Below the pieces are notes generated by a model that was not told the DNA's origin, made no database searches, and saw only the letters and a program-made list of their open reading frames with translations. The position numbers and the translations under genes were made by a program. Positions 1 through 4,887 of a DNA stretch of 6,729 bases are shown piece by piece. Source of the stretch: Terriglobus sp. (GTDB lineage Bacteria > Acidobacteriota > Terriglobia > Terriglobales > Acidobacteriaceae). The stretch covers positions 1 to 6,729 of the forward strand of contig JAHFTZ010000138.1 in NCBI GenBank assembly GCA_023265355.1, written 5' to 3'. The first letter of the stretch is position 1. Each line of letters begins with the position of its first letter.

Positions 1-287
1 GCACCGACAGGAATCTGGAAAGGCTCGACAAGTTTCTTGAGGGCACGCACGTCACCCGCTTAAAAGCCGAAGCAGGATGGGCCGCCATTCTTCGCATCCC
101 AGCCCTTGAACCGGACGCAGAACTCGCTACACGGATTATCCAGAAATACCGGGTTGCCACCCACCCCGGCAGCTTCTACGGTCTGCCTTCGCAGGGGTAC
201 CTCGTCGTCTCTCTGCTGCCTGAACCTAAGGTCTTTGAGCAGGGTGTTAATCAATTGCTTAACGGAATCAAGCCTATTAACTCTTAG
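1..287 (+). CDS. PLP-dependent aminotransferase class I/II, C-terminal end (5' truncated by window edge)
   Basis: The open frame enters at base 3 and runs 94 codons to TAG at 285-287. The segment around HPGSFYG followed by GYLVVSLLP is typical of the C-terminal small domain of fold-type I aminotransferases. In that family a 'V.VHPG..FG' strand precedes a conserved R/V-x-S strand close to the end. The PLP-binding lysine and the large domain lie outside the window, so the amino-acid substrate cannot be read. The family transfers amino groups between amino acids and 2-oxo acids in the cytosol. A 10-bp palindrome CTTAGCTAAG (283-292) overlaps the stop codon, but no hairpin with a T-run follows. 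The gene converges on the minus-strand hydrolase that ends at 318. The family call is fairly secure; the exact enzyme is not. Confidence 0.72.
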   Translation, partial: TDRNLERLDKFLEGTHVTRLKAEAGWAAILRIPALEPDAELATRIIQKYRVATHPGSFYGLPSQGYLVVSLLPEPKVFEQGVNQLLNGIKPINS

Positions 288-317
288 CTAAGTGCTAGAT
301 GAGATATCACTCGTAAG

Positions 318-950
318 TCATAGACCTATAAGCAAGGGATTGCTTTCCAGCTCGTCGCCAATGTTCGTGAGATCGCCATGGCCGGGCACCACTCGTGTCT
401 CTTCCGGTAGCCCCATCAGTCTTTCCTGGAGGCTTACCAGAATCTTCCGAGCATCACCGCCGGGGAGGTCTGTGCGTCCGATTCCGCCCTTAAAGAGCGT
501 GTCTCCAGCAAGCAGCAGTCCTTCTTTTGCGAAGTACAGGCAGATCGATCCCTCCGTGTGGCCGGGCGTGTGCATCACCTCCCCGTTCACGCCTCCAACG
601 GAGACCTTCATCCCTTCCTCGGCACTCGCATCCGGCGGAGCAACCTCGGGTACAGCCACACCTATCCACCCCGCCTGCTCCTCCATGATCTCCACCAAGG
701 GCAGATCGAGCTGGTTGTAGAAGACAGGAGCACCGGTCATCTGACTCAGCCTCCGCGCCCCGGCGATGTGGTCCAGATGTGCGTGCGTCACCACGATCTG
801 CGTGCAGCGAAGCTTCTTAGCCTCCAGCACCGCTCGAATCCTGACCAGGTCGCCACCCGGGTCCACCACCATGGCTTCGCCCGTCGTCTCGTCGCCCACG
901 ATCGAGCAGTTGCATTGCAATGGACCTACCGGAAATACCTCATGAATCAT
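318..950 (-). CDS. MBL-fold metallo-hydrolase, glyoxalase II-like (YcbL type)
   Basis: This 210-residue protein is full length for the small single-domain glyoxalase II-like branch of the metallo-beta-lactamase superfamily. The metal-binding set is complete: THAHLDH at 55-61 (H56, H58, D60, H61), HTPGHTEGS with H131, GDTLF with the bridging D150, and PGHG with H191. The GIGRTDLPGG segment (156-165) and the N-terminal VGPLQCNCSIV strand are typical of this branch. Members hydrolyse thioesters such as S-lactoylglutathione, or related substrates, in the cytosol with a dinuclear metal centre. The substrate here is not determined by sequence. The start is the ATG at 948-950, because a strong GGAGG lies 5 bases upstream of it. 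It lies 75 bp downstream of secG on the same strand, but a strong terminator sits between them. Separate transcription or read-through is therefore likely. Confidence 0.9.
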   Translation of the reverse strand: MIHEVFPVGPLQCNCSIVGDETTGEAMVVDPGGDLVRIRAVLEAKKLRCTQIVVTHAHLDHIAGARRLSQMTGAPVFYNQLDLPLVEIMEEQAGWIGVAVPEVAPPDASAEEGMKVSVGGVNGEVMHTPGHTEGSICLYFAKEGLLLAGDTLFKGGIGRTDLPGGDARKILVSLQERLMGLPEETRVVPGHGDLTNIGDELESNPLLIGL

Positions 951-965
951 CTTGTCCTCCAGGAC

Positions 966-1002
966 TGCAAAAGCAAAAGCGCAAGCCCGAAGGCCTGCGC
1001 TT
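966..1002 (-). terminator. Intrinsic terminator downstream of secG, UUCG tetraloop
   Basis: Read on the minus strand, AAGCGCAGGCC pairs with GGCTTGCGCTT (992-1002 with 977-987). The stem has 11 bp with one G-T wobble and is closed by C(TTCG)G at 988-991, an exceptionally stable tetraloop. The 3' side is followed by TTTTGCTTTT. It lies directly after the secG stop and before the ribosome binding site of the hydrolase gene. It should end most secG transcripts and set the two genes to different expression levels. Confidence 0.8.
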
Positions 1003-1025
1003 GGATCAAAAACACGAAGAGGGAA

Positions 1026-1325
1026 CTACTTCTTCGCCGGAACTGTCTGCGTCGTCTTCTCGCCGCTCAGAACGCTGTGGTCGCTCGTCTTCGCAAGCAG
1101 CACGGTCAGACCGATGGAGGTGACCATGAAGAGCACAGCGCTCCAGGTGGTGAGCTTCGTCAGGAGGTTGGCCGCGCCGCGCGGTCCAAAAGCCGTCTGC
1201 GATCCCTGTCCACCAAAAGCACCCGCCAGATCGGCACTCTTACCCTGCTGCAGCAAAACCACGCCGATCAGGAACAGGCAAACAACCACGTGAACGACAA
1301 CCAGTGCATACAGACCGAAGATCAT
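1026..1325 (-). CDS. secG: Protein-export membrane protein SecG
   Basis: SecG is the small accessory subunit of the SecYEG translocon in the inner membrane and stimulates preprotein export. From the ATG at 1323-1325 the protein has 99 residues. The first membrane segment is at about 3-25, ending in the family hallmark VVLLQQGK. A glycine-rich cytoplasmic loop follows (AFGGQGSQTAFGPRGAAN, 36-53), where the FGG...FG.RGAANLLTKLT pattern is diagnostic. The second membrane segment is at about 55-77, and the tail is hydrophilic. The frame is open upstream to an ATG at 1370, but those 15 residues are not SecG-like and there is no good Shine-Dalgarno there. An in-frame GTG four codons before the chosen ATG (GTGAAAGAAAAAATG) is a realistic alternative start. 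No clear promoter is seen. Upstream lies a tRNA-Leu remnant rather than the intact tRNA. Confidence 0.93.
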   Translation of the reverse strand: MIFGLYALVVVHVVVCLFLIGVVLLQQGKSADLAGAFGGQGSQTAFGPRGAANLLTKLTTWSAVLFMVTSIGLTVLLAKTSDHSVLSGEKTTQTVPAKK

Positions 1326-1387
1326 TTTTTCTTTCACGCGTACACAGCCTGTCGGCAGTACGCTCTTCACAGAATTTGTTGGAATGT

Positions 1388-1439
1388 TGATGCGGAGGAG
1401 GGAAGTCGAACCCCTGTGCCTTTCGGCGGTAGCACCTCA
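1388..1439 (-). pseudogene. Displaced or decayed 3' half of tRNA-Leu(GAG)
   Basis: On the minus strand this stretch reads as the 3' half of a tRNA-Leu. It has the anticodon-loop end TGAGGT, GCTA, a variable arm GCC-GAAA-GGC, a T arm with loop TTCGACT, the 3' acceptor strand CCTCCGC, and ATCA where ACCA is expected. It matches the intact tRNA at 2670-2721 at 45 of 52 positions, without a gap, at a constant offset of 1282 bp. Similarity stops inside the anticodon loop. Upstream of it there is no D arm and no GCGGAGG acceptor partner, so it cannot fold as a tRNA. The closing pair of the T stem next to the loop has become G-T and the CCA is lost, as expected for a copy no longer under selection. 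It may be an old attachment site or half of a duplicated tRNA. Confidence 0.8.
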
Positions 1440-1501
1440 GTCCATGTACGAGTGTACCACTGGATCTGGCACTTCAAAGGGCTGATCTCGTGTCTGGAAA
1501 C

Positions 1502-2416
1502 CTAGCCCTTCCGTAAGTGTCTTGCCGTTTCAGCAGGAATCGTGAGTACAGGAGACGCAGCGTTTGCTAAAAGCCGATAGGCGAGGCTGGTGTGCAGGTG
1601 ACGTTGAATAAACGAGGCTGGCTGAACTCCAAGCACAATTAAGTTCCCAGGCTCCGACACCTTTGCCATCAACTGCGCCTCGGGCACGATTCTTGAGAGT
1701 TGAAACTCGGGATCGAACCACTCTATGGGCAGGTCAGGATCTGCAAAGCGCAGCATATCGCAGAACTGCGCAGCCGTATTCGTCAATCTCTTGGGGTCTT
1801 TCAGGCCAGCCTTGGATACGAGTTGGTAGATCTCCGTCGTCGTTTGAAAGACCTCTTCCAACGAACGCGCAAATGTGGCCCCAGCCGTGGAAGCCACACT
1901 GAAATCGGAGATGTAGAGGATCTTATGAAAACCTGTTTCCTGCTCAGAGCGTTCGGGAACGCGAGGACCTACGGTCAGGGTGGGACGGTGAGAACCCAGC
2001 ATGAGGGCTTCGGTGTTGGAGCCAAGCAGGAGGTGCTCAAATCCGCGGTGCATGCCCTCCGTGCCGATCACGAGCAGATTCACTTCCAGTTCGTGGAGAG
2101 CCCTGATGATCACGGACGGCACGAGACCTTCCACAATGACCTGCTCCGTGGGGACGTCGAGCGGTCCGGCCTCCAGGGTGAACTCCTTCAGACAGTCCAT
2201 AGCCTTTTTCCGTCCCACGCAAGGAACGTGCTCGAGGACCTCCACGGTATGGGAGTGGGGACCAAACTCGAAGGCATTCAAGACTGTAAGCCTGCCGTCA
2301 AACTGGCGGACAAACCCGGCGGCGTACTGAAGTGCCAGTTTGGAGTTCTTATGGAAATCCGTTGCCAGCAGAACGTTGTGAAACTGTTTCCCAAGCCATT
2401 CTCTGCGGTCGTTCAT
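1502..2416 (-). CDS. Two-domain universal stress protein (UspA family)
   Basis: The protein has 304 residues from the ATG at 2414-2416. That start is chosen because AAGGAG lies 6 bases upstream; the longer open frame to 2464 has no such support. It has two tandem Usp domains. Domain 1 (about 11-150) begins with FHNVLLATDF (D20) and carries VIGTEGMHRG...LLLGSNTEAL at 117-138. This resembles the ATP-binding pattern G-2x-G-9x-G-S but with one extra residue in the spacer. Domain 2 (about 163-294) begins with FHKILYISDFS and ends SPVLTIP. Its equivalent region (LGVQPASFIQRHLHTSLAY, 262-280) lacks the glycine motif, so it probably does not bind ATP in the usual way. Usp proteins are cytosolic and are linked to survival under starvation, redox or envelope stress. 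No terminator was found downstream. The gene lies between the two tRNA-Leu 3' halves. Confidence 0.88.
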   Translation of the reverse strand: MNDRREWLGKQFHNVLLATDFHKNSKLALQYAAGFVRQFDGRLTVLNAFEFGPHSHTVEVLEHVPCVGRKKAMDCLKEFTLEAGPLDVPTEQVIVEGLVPSVIIRALHELEVNLLVIGTEGMHRGFEHLLLGSNTEALMLGSHRPTLTVGPRVPERSEQETGFHKILYISDFSVASTAGATFARSLEEVFQTTTEIYQLVSKAGLKDPKRLTNTAAQFCDMLRFADPDLPIEWFDPEFQLSRIVPEAQLMAKVSEPGNLIVLGVQPASFIQRHLHTSLAYRLLANAASPVLTIPAETARHLRKG

Positions 2417-2590
2417 CACTTGCTCCTTCCATTCACCGGTCCCGGAAGCGCCGGAGCACTCCATCGAGTCCGACGCTATGCGACCACTGGCGCATAACAG
2501 CTGGCGAGAGTTCGGGAAGGAGGTAAGAATCGCTCCGGAGAGTTGAAGGCGATCCAGCGCTCCTGCGGAAACGAGTGCGCCCGAACCAAT

Positions 2591-2619
2591 GTGTTACGCC
2601 TTCACAGAAAAAACTGCAA
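2591..2619 (-). promoter_or_regulatory. Weak candidate sigma-70 promoter for the stress-protein gene
   Basis: On the minus strand TTGCAG (2614-2619) is followed, after a 17-base spacer, by TAACAC (2591-2596). The -35 box is good and the -10 box is poor. It starts immediately after the tRNA terminator and would leave a 5' leader of about 170 bases before the ATG at 2416. That leader contains a small inverted repeat (ATGCG, eight bases, CGCAT) near 2475-2493. The position fits, but the sequence support is weak. Confidence 0.25.
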
Positions 2620-2621
2620 TG

Positions 2622-2648
2622 AAAAAAGCCAGCTGAGAGCTGGCTTTT
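2622..2648 (-). terminator. Intrinsic terminator downstream of tRNA-Leu
   Basis: A perfect 7-bp stem (GCCAGCT at 2628-2634 with AGCTGGC at 2638-2644) encloses a three-base loop. It is flanked by A-runs and T-runs that extend the pairing by four A-T pairs. On the minus strand the hairpin is followed by six T residues and lies 21 bases past the tRNA CCA, so it should end the tRNA transcript. The four T residues on the plus side make weak bidirectional activity possible, but no plus-strand gene runs into it. Confidence 0.85.
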
Positions 2649-2669
2649 GTAAGTTTCTGAAGTTTAGAT

Positions 2670-2754
2670 TGGTGCGGAGGAGGGGACTTGAACCCCTATG
2701 CCTTGCGGCGCTAGCACCTCAAGCTAGTGCGTCTGCCAATTTCGCCACCTCCGC
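2670..2754 (-). tRNA. tRNA-Leu, anticodon GAG
   Basis: This is an 85-base class II tRNA on the minus strand. The acceptor GCGGAGG (2748-2754) pairs fully with CCTCCGC (2674-2680). The anticodon stem is CTAGC/GCTAG (2723-2727 with 2711-2715) around loop TTGAGGT. That places the anticodon GAG at 2718-2720, which reads CUC and CUU leucine codons. The long variable arm (GCC-GCAA-GGC) is the class II signature. The T stem AGGGG/CCCCT closes loop TTCAAGT, and the discriminator A and CCA are encoded. It is followed by a clear terminator at 2622-2648 and lies 108 bp downstream of tmk. Its 3' half from the anticodon loop onward recurs at 1388-1439. Confidence 0.97.
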
Positions 2755-2812
2755 ATATCTGCATCGCACGCTGTGCTTTGCAGGGTGACATAAAACCTTC
2801 AATCCGTAGAGA

Positions 2813-2821
2813 AGTATAGCA
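2813..2821 (-). promoter_or_regulatory. Candidate extended -10 promoter for tRNA-Leu
   Basis: The minus strand reads TGCTATACT here, which fits an extended -10 element (TGnTATAAT with one mismatch). It sits between the end of tmk (2863) and the tRNA 5' end (2754) and would give a leader of about 50 bases to be removed by processing. No convincing -35 box lies at the usual distance, which is acceptable for extended -10 promoters. Co-transcription from tmk is an alternative. Confidence 0.4.
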
Positions 2822-2862
2822 TTACCAACGCCATCTTCCTTAGTCATAATCCACAGCGACCT

Positions 2863-3522
2863 CTAACCCTGTAAACGCTGCAGCACTGCGGACCTCACCG
2901 CAGCCTCAACCTCATCTAACGTTCCATCTCCAATCGCGATGACACGTTCTTTTTCGCGCTCTTTGATCGCGGTGTAAGCGGCGTGAATTCTTTCGTAGAA
3001 ACCATCGTTCTCTCTCTCGAAACGGTTCTCGTCCGTGCCAACCGCAGCGATGTGCCGGTCGTTCCGGCGGCGCGCGCGTTTCAACGACGCCTGCAGATCC
3101 GGAAGCAACAAAATCGTAAGCGCTGGCCACAGGTCTCCGCAGACGGCGTGGTGCATCTCCAGCACCTTGTCCGTACCCAGACCGCGTCCGCCCCCCTGGT
3201 AAGCCTCCGTAGAGTCCGTCCATCGATCGCAGAGCACAATCTTGCCCGCCTCCAGGGCAGGGAGGATCACCTCTGCTATCGCCTGCGCCCGATCCGCGAA
3301 CATCAGCGCCATCTCCGTCATCGGAGCGATCCTGCCCACGGCGGCCTCGGTTCTGGAATCGAGCACCACGGAACGAATCCGGTCGCCCAGCGCCGTTCCG
3401 CCCGGCTGCCTCAAGCTCACCACGTCCCGCCCTTGTCCTGCGAGGAAGGTTGCAAGCCTGCGAAGTTGCGTGGTCTTTCCGCTGCCGTCCAAGCCCTCAA
3501 AAGTAATAAAAAATCCTGCCAT
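2863..3522 (-). CDS. tmk: Thymidylate kinase
   Basis: Tmk phosphorylates dTMP to dTDP with ATP, a committed cytosolic step in dTTP synthesis. From the ATG at 3520-3522 the protein has 219 residues, normal for the family. The P-loop is EGLDGSGKTT (9-18). The substrate-binding segments are RQPGGT (38-43; the usual form is REPGGT, so the Glu is replaced by Gln) and FADR (75-78). The signature CDRWTDSTEAYQG is at 98-110. The arginine-rich LID is RARRRNDR (149-156), followed by RFERENDGFYERI, which matches the usual 'R.E.E...F...V' stretch. A TTG three codons upstream (3529-3531) is in frame, but AAGGA lies only about one base from it and at a suitable 9-10 bases from the ATG. That Shine-Dalgarno overlaps the stop codon of the upstream lipoprotein gene, so the two are very likely co-transcribed. 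Confidence 0.95.
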   Translation of the reverse strand: MAGFFITFEGLDGSGKTTQLRRLATFLAGQGRDVVSLRQPGGTALGDRIRSVVLDSRTEAAVGRIAPMTEMALMFADRAQAIAEVILPALEAGKIVLCDRWTDSTEAYQGGGRGLGTDKVLEMHHAVCGDLWPALTILLLPDLQASLKRARRRNDRHIAAVGTDENRFERENDGFYERIHAAYTAIKEREKERVIAIGDGTLDEVEAAVRSAVLQRLQG

Positions 3523-3534
3523 CCCGCTCAATCC

Positions 3535-3888
3535 TTAGGGCCGCACACTGGTTTTGAACTGGGCCTTGCCCGCATCCTGGAATACGACCTGAAGCTGCCC
3601 CTGCTGACCCTCCAGCATCTCGGGACCGGTCTGCGTGTGGTCCTTATGTGCGGCATCCACCCAACTCAGTTTTACGGGACCGCTTCCCAATAACTTGAAG
3701 CGATAGTGAAACGAAGCGCCGGGAAGCAACTGTTGCGTTCCAAAGCTCGCACTCGGATATTCCACGGTCACCAGTTGAAGAGTCTCGCCGCTGCGGTTCT
3801 CCAGCGTCGCCTCAATGTACTTGGATCTGCACCCCACAGAACCCAGCACCGCTACCAACATCAAACAAACGGACAACACTCTTTGCAT
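3535..3888 (-). CDS. Small putative lipoprotein of unknown function
   Basis: I do not recognise this 117-residue protein. Residues 1-20 look like an export signal: a basic N-terminus (MQR), a hydrophobic core (VLSVCLMLVAVLG) and then SVGC with Cys20. The -3 position is Ser instead of the usual Leu/Val, so the lipobox is imperfect, and cleavage by signal peptidase I or II is possible. The remaining 97 residues look like one small beta-rich domain (EATLENRSGETLQLVTVEYP, then alternating hydrophobic strands ending LQVVFQDAG). They lack cysteines and recognisable catalytic motifs. A periplasmic or membrane-anchored binding or structural role is possible but unproven. The Shine-Dalgarno is weak (AGG nine bases upstream). 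It ends 12 bp before the tmk ATG and starts 44 bp after the REC-PAS gene, which suggests one transcription unit. Confidence 0.7.
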   Translation of the reverse strand: MQRVLSVCLMLVAVLGSVGCRSKYIEATLENRSGETLQLVTVEYPSASFGTQQLLPGASFHYRFKLLGSGPVKLSWVDAAHKDHTQTGPEMLEGQQGQLQVVFQDAGKAQFKTSVRP

Positions 3889-3932
3889 GAGAAACAGCCT
3901 ACCGCATCTGCTTCACTGAAAGTGTTCACTCC

Positions 3933-4745
3933 CTACTGCCCGGAGCCGCCACCCAGGTGGTCCAACACTCTGGACGTCAGCACCACGCCGGTTCTCTGAT
4001 CGTGAAGACTTATCGGAAATGCCAGAACGCTCCAGGTTGCGGCCAACTCCGTCTCGCGGGGAACCGCCAACAAACCGCGTCGCGTTCGGTCGATATAGGT
4101 CTCTCGCGTGGTCGCAACGGCATGGAGAACATCTCTCCAGTCGCGCATGGCAGGAAACTCCTGAAAGAGGTTCCTCCCGAAGAACCACTCTTTTAGCTGG
4201 CCCAGGTACTCTGCCGCAGCTTCATTGACATACTGCCAGTTCCCGTCTCCGTCGACGATCTGCACCAGGACATCCGCCCCAATCGCCATGGCGATGCGTG
4301 AGTAAAAGAACTCGCGTGCATCTACCACTACCGGCTCGCCGCGCCGCTTCGCCTCCAGCCCGCGGAGTGCGCTCAAAAGGTCCTCGACACTGCTGTATCC
4401 CTTCAAAAGGTGCATGTCTTCCACGCCGCCAAAACGCCGCTCCAGCGTGGCGGAGAGGATGATGATGGGTACCTCCGGACGCTTCTGCCGCAGCTTGGCC
4501 GCCACCTCCGTTCCGAACTTCCCATACCCCAGGTGGTAGTCCAGAACGGCGACGTCGATATTGTCCAGTTCCGAGTTTGCCTCCTCGATGGTCCCGGCCA
4601 TCACGCAGTCATATCCATGCTGGCGCAGGATCGCCGCCCGCAGAAAGACATTCGCCGGGTCATCGTCCAGCAGTAAAACCCGCACTGCGGTCGACTTCGG
4701 TGACGCAGGCATCTCCATCAAGTTTTCGCGCGTTTCATCAGCCAT
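3933..4745 (-). CDS. Response regulator with receiver (REC) and PAS domains, no DNA-binding output
   Basis: From the ATG at 4743-4745 the protein has 270 residues. An N-terminal receiver domain spans about 20-132. Its acid cluster is DDD (27-29), the likely phospho-acceptor is D69 in VLDYHLG, the switch Ser is S99 in IILSA, and the conserved Lys is K115 in LLKGY. The second part (about 145-262) resembles a PAS sensor domain, with ADVLVQIVDGDGNWQYVNEAAAEYLG near its start and a terminal strand RTGVVLTSRVLD. No helix-turn-helix, GGDEF, EAL or histidine-kinase domain is present. It probably acts through protein partners, or as a phospho-relay or sensor adaptor. The frame stays open to a GTG at 4781, but no ribosome binding site supports it. 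The chosen ATG has only an A-rich AAAAAGAA upstream. It is divergent from the permease gene at 4888 and heads the likely REC-PAS / lipoprotein / tmk unit. Confidence 0.85.
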   Translation of the reverse strand: MADETRENLMEMPASPKSTAVRVLLLDDDPANVFLRAAILRQHGYDCVMAGTIEEANSELDNIDVAVLDYHLGYGKFGTEVAAKLRQKRPEVPIIILSATLERRFGGVEDMHLLKGYSSVEDLLSALRGLEAKRRGEPVVVDAREFFYSRIAMAIGADVLVQIVDGDGNWQYVNEAAAEYLGQLKEWFFGRNLFQEFPAMRDWRDVLHAVATTRETYIDRTRRGLLAVPRETELAATWSVLAFPISLHDQRTGVVLTSRVLDHLGGGSGQ

Positions 4746-4887
4746 TTCTTTTTCAGATGCCGGGGACCGGAGAGCAGTCACCTGAAAAGAACTGACCGCG
4801 CGCAGATCTTAAAGATGGATTGAACTTTGTGCGACCAAACGGCGTAGTGACCTGAGAAAACCTTGTTTGTCCCCAGGAGGACATCCC
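4746..4887. promoter_or_regulatory. Divergent intergenic region with repeated and palindromic motifs
   Basis: This region must hold the promoters of the REC-PAS gene (leftward) and of the permease (rightward). Visible elements are two direct copies of AGTSACCTGA (4776-4785 and 4846-4855, 9 of 10 identical, each followed by A-rich sequence, 70 bp apart) and an 11-base palindrome ATCTTAAAGAT (4806-4816) between them. A weak rightward -35-like TTGAAC sits at 4819-4824 but lacks a convincing -10 box. The repeats could be operator half-sites; this is not established by the sequence. Confidence 0.3.

Larger units (their letters stand above)
1440..2721. other. Segment bounded by the two tRNA-Leu 3' halves; possible remnant of a tRNA-integrated element
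   Basis: The direct repeats 1388-1439 and 2670-2721 run from the anticodon loop to the CCA of tRNA-Leu and are in the same orientation. This is the arrangement left by tyrosine-recombinase insertion into a tRNA anticodon loop. The DNA between them holds one gene (the universal stress protein), its upstream region and the tRNA terminator. There is no integrase, excisionase or replication gene, so any element would be heavily deleted. The boundaries are inferred. A tandem tRNA duplication followed by decay of one copy would leave a similar trace. Confidence 0.3.

Noticed and set aside
283..292. Palindrome CTTAGCTAAG as a terminator between the convergent genes
   Set aside because: It has a 5-bp half-stem with no loop and no T-run, too weak for an intrinsic terminator.
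1388..1470. A second functional tRNA-Leu upstream of secG
   Set aside because: Only the 3' half is tRNA-like. There is no GCGGAGG acceptor strand or D arm upstream, the anticodon stem cannot pair, and the CCA is lost.
558..1505. Long plus-strand open frame (315 codons) across the hydrolase, secG and the tRNA remnant
   Set aside because: It is antisense to two clear genes (MBL hydrolase and SecG), has no recognisable domain, and part of it is just the translated tRNA remnant.
1700..2497. Plus-strand open frame of 265 codons opposite the stress-protein gene
   Set aside because: It is antisense to a well-supported two-domain Usp, with no ribosome binding site or family features of its own.
2543..2788. 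Plus-strand open frame of 81 codons over the tRNA-Leu
   Set aside because: Its C-terminal residues are the antisense translation of the tRNA gene and terminator, a common false gene call.
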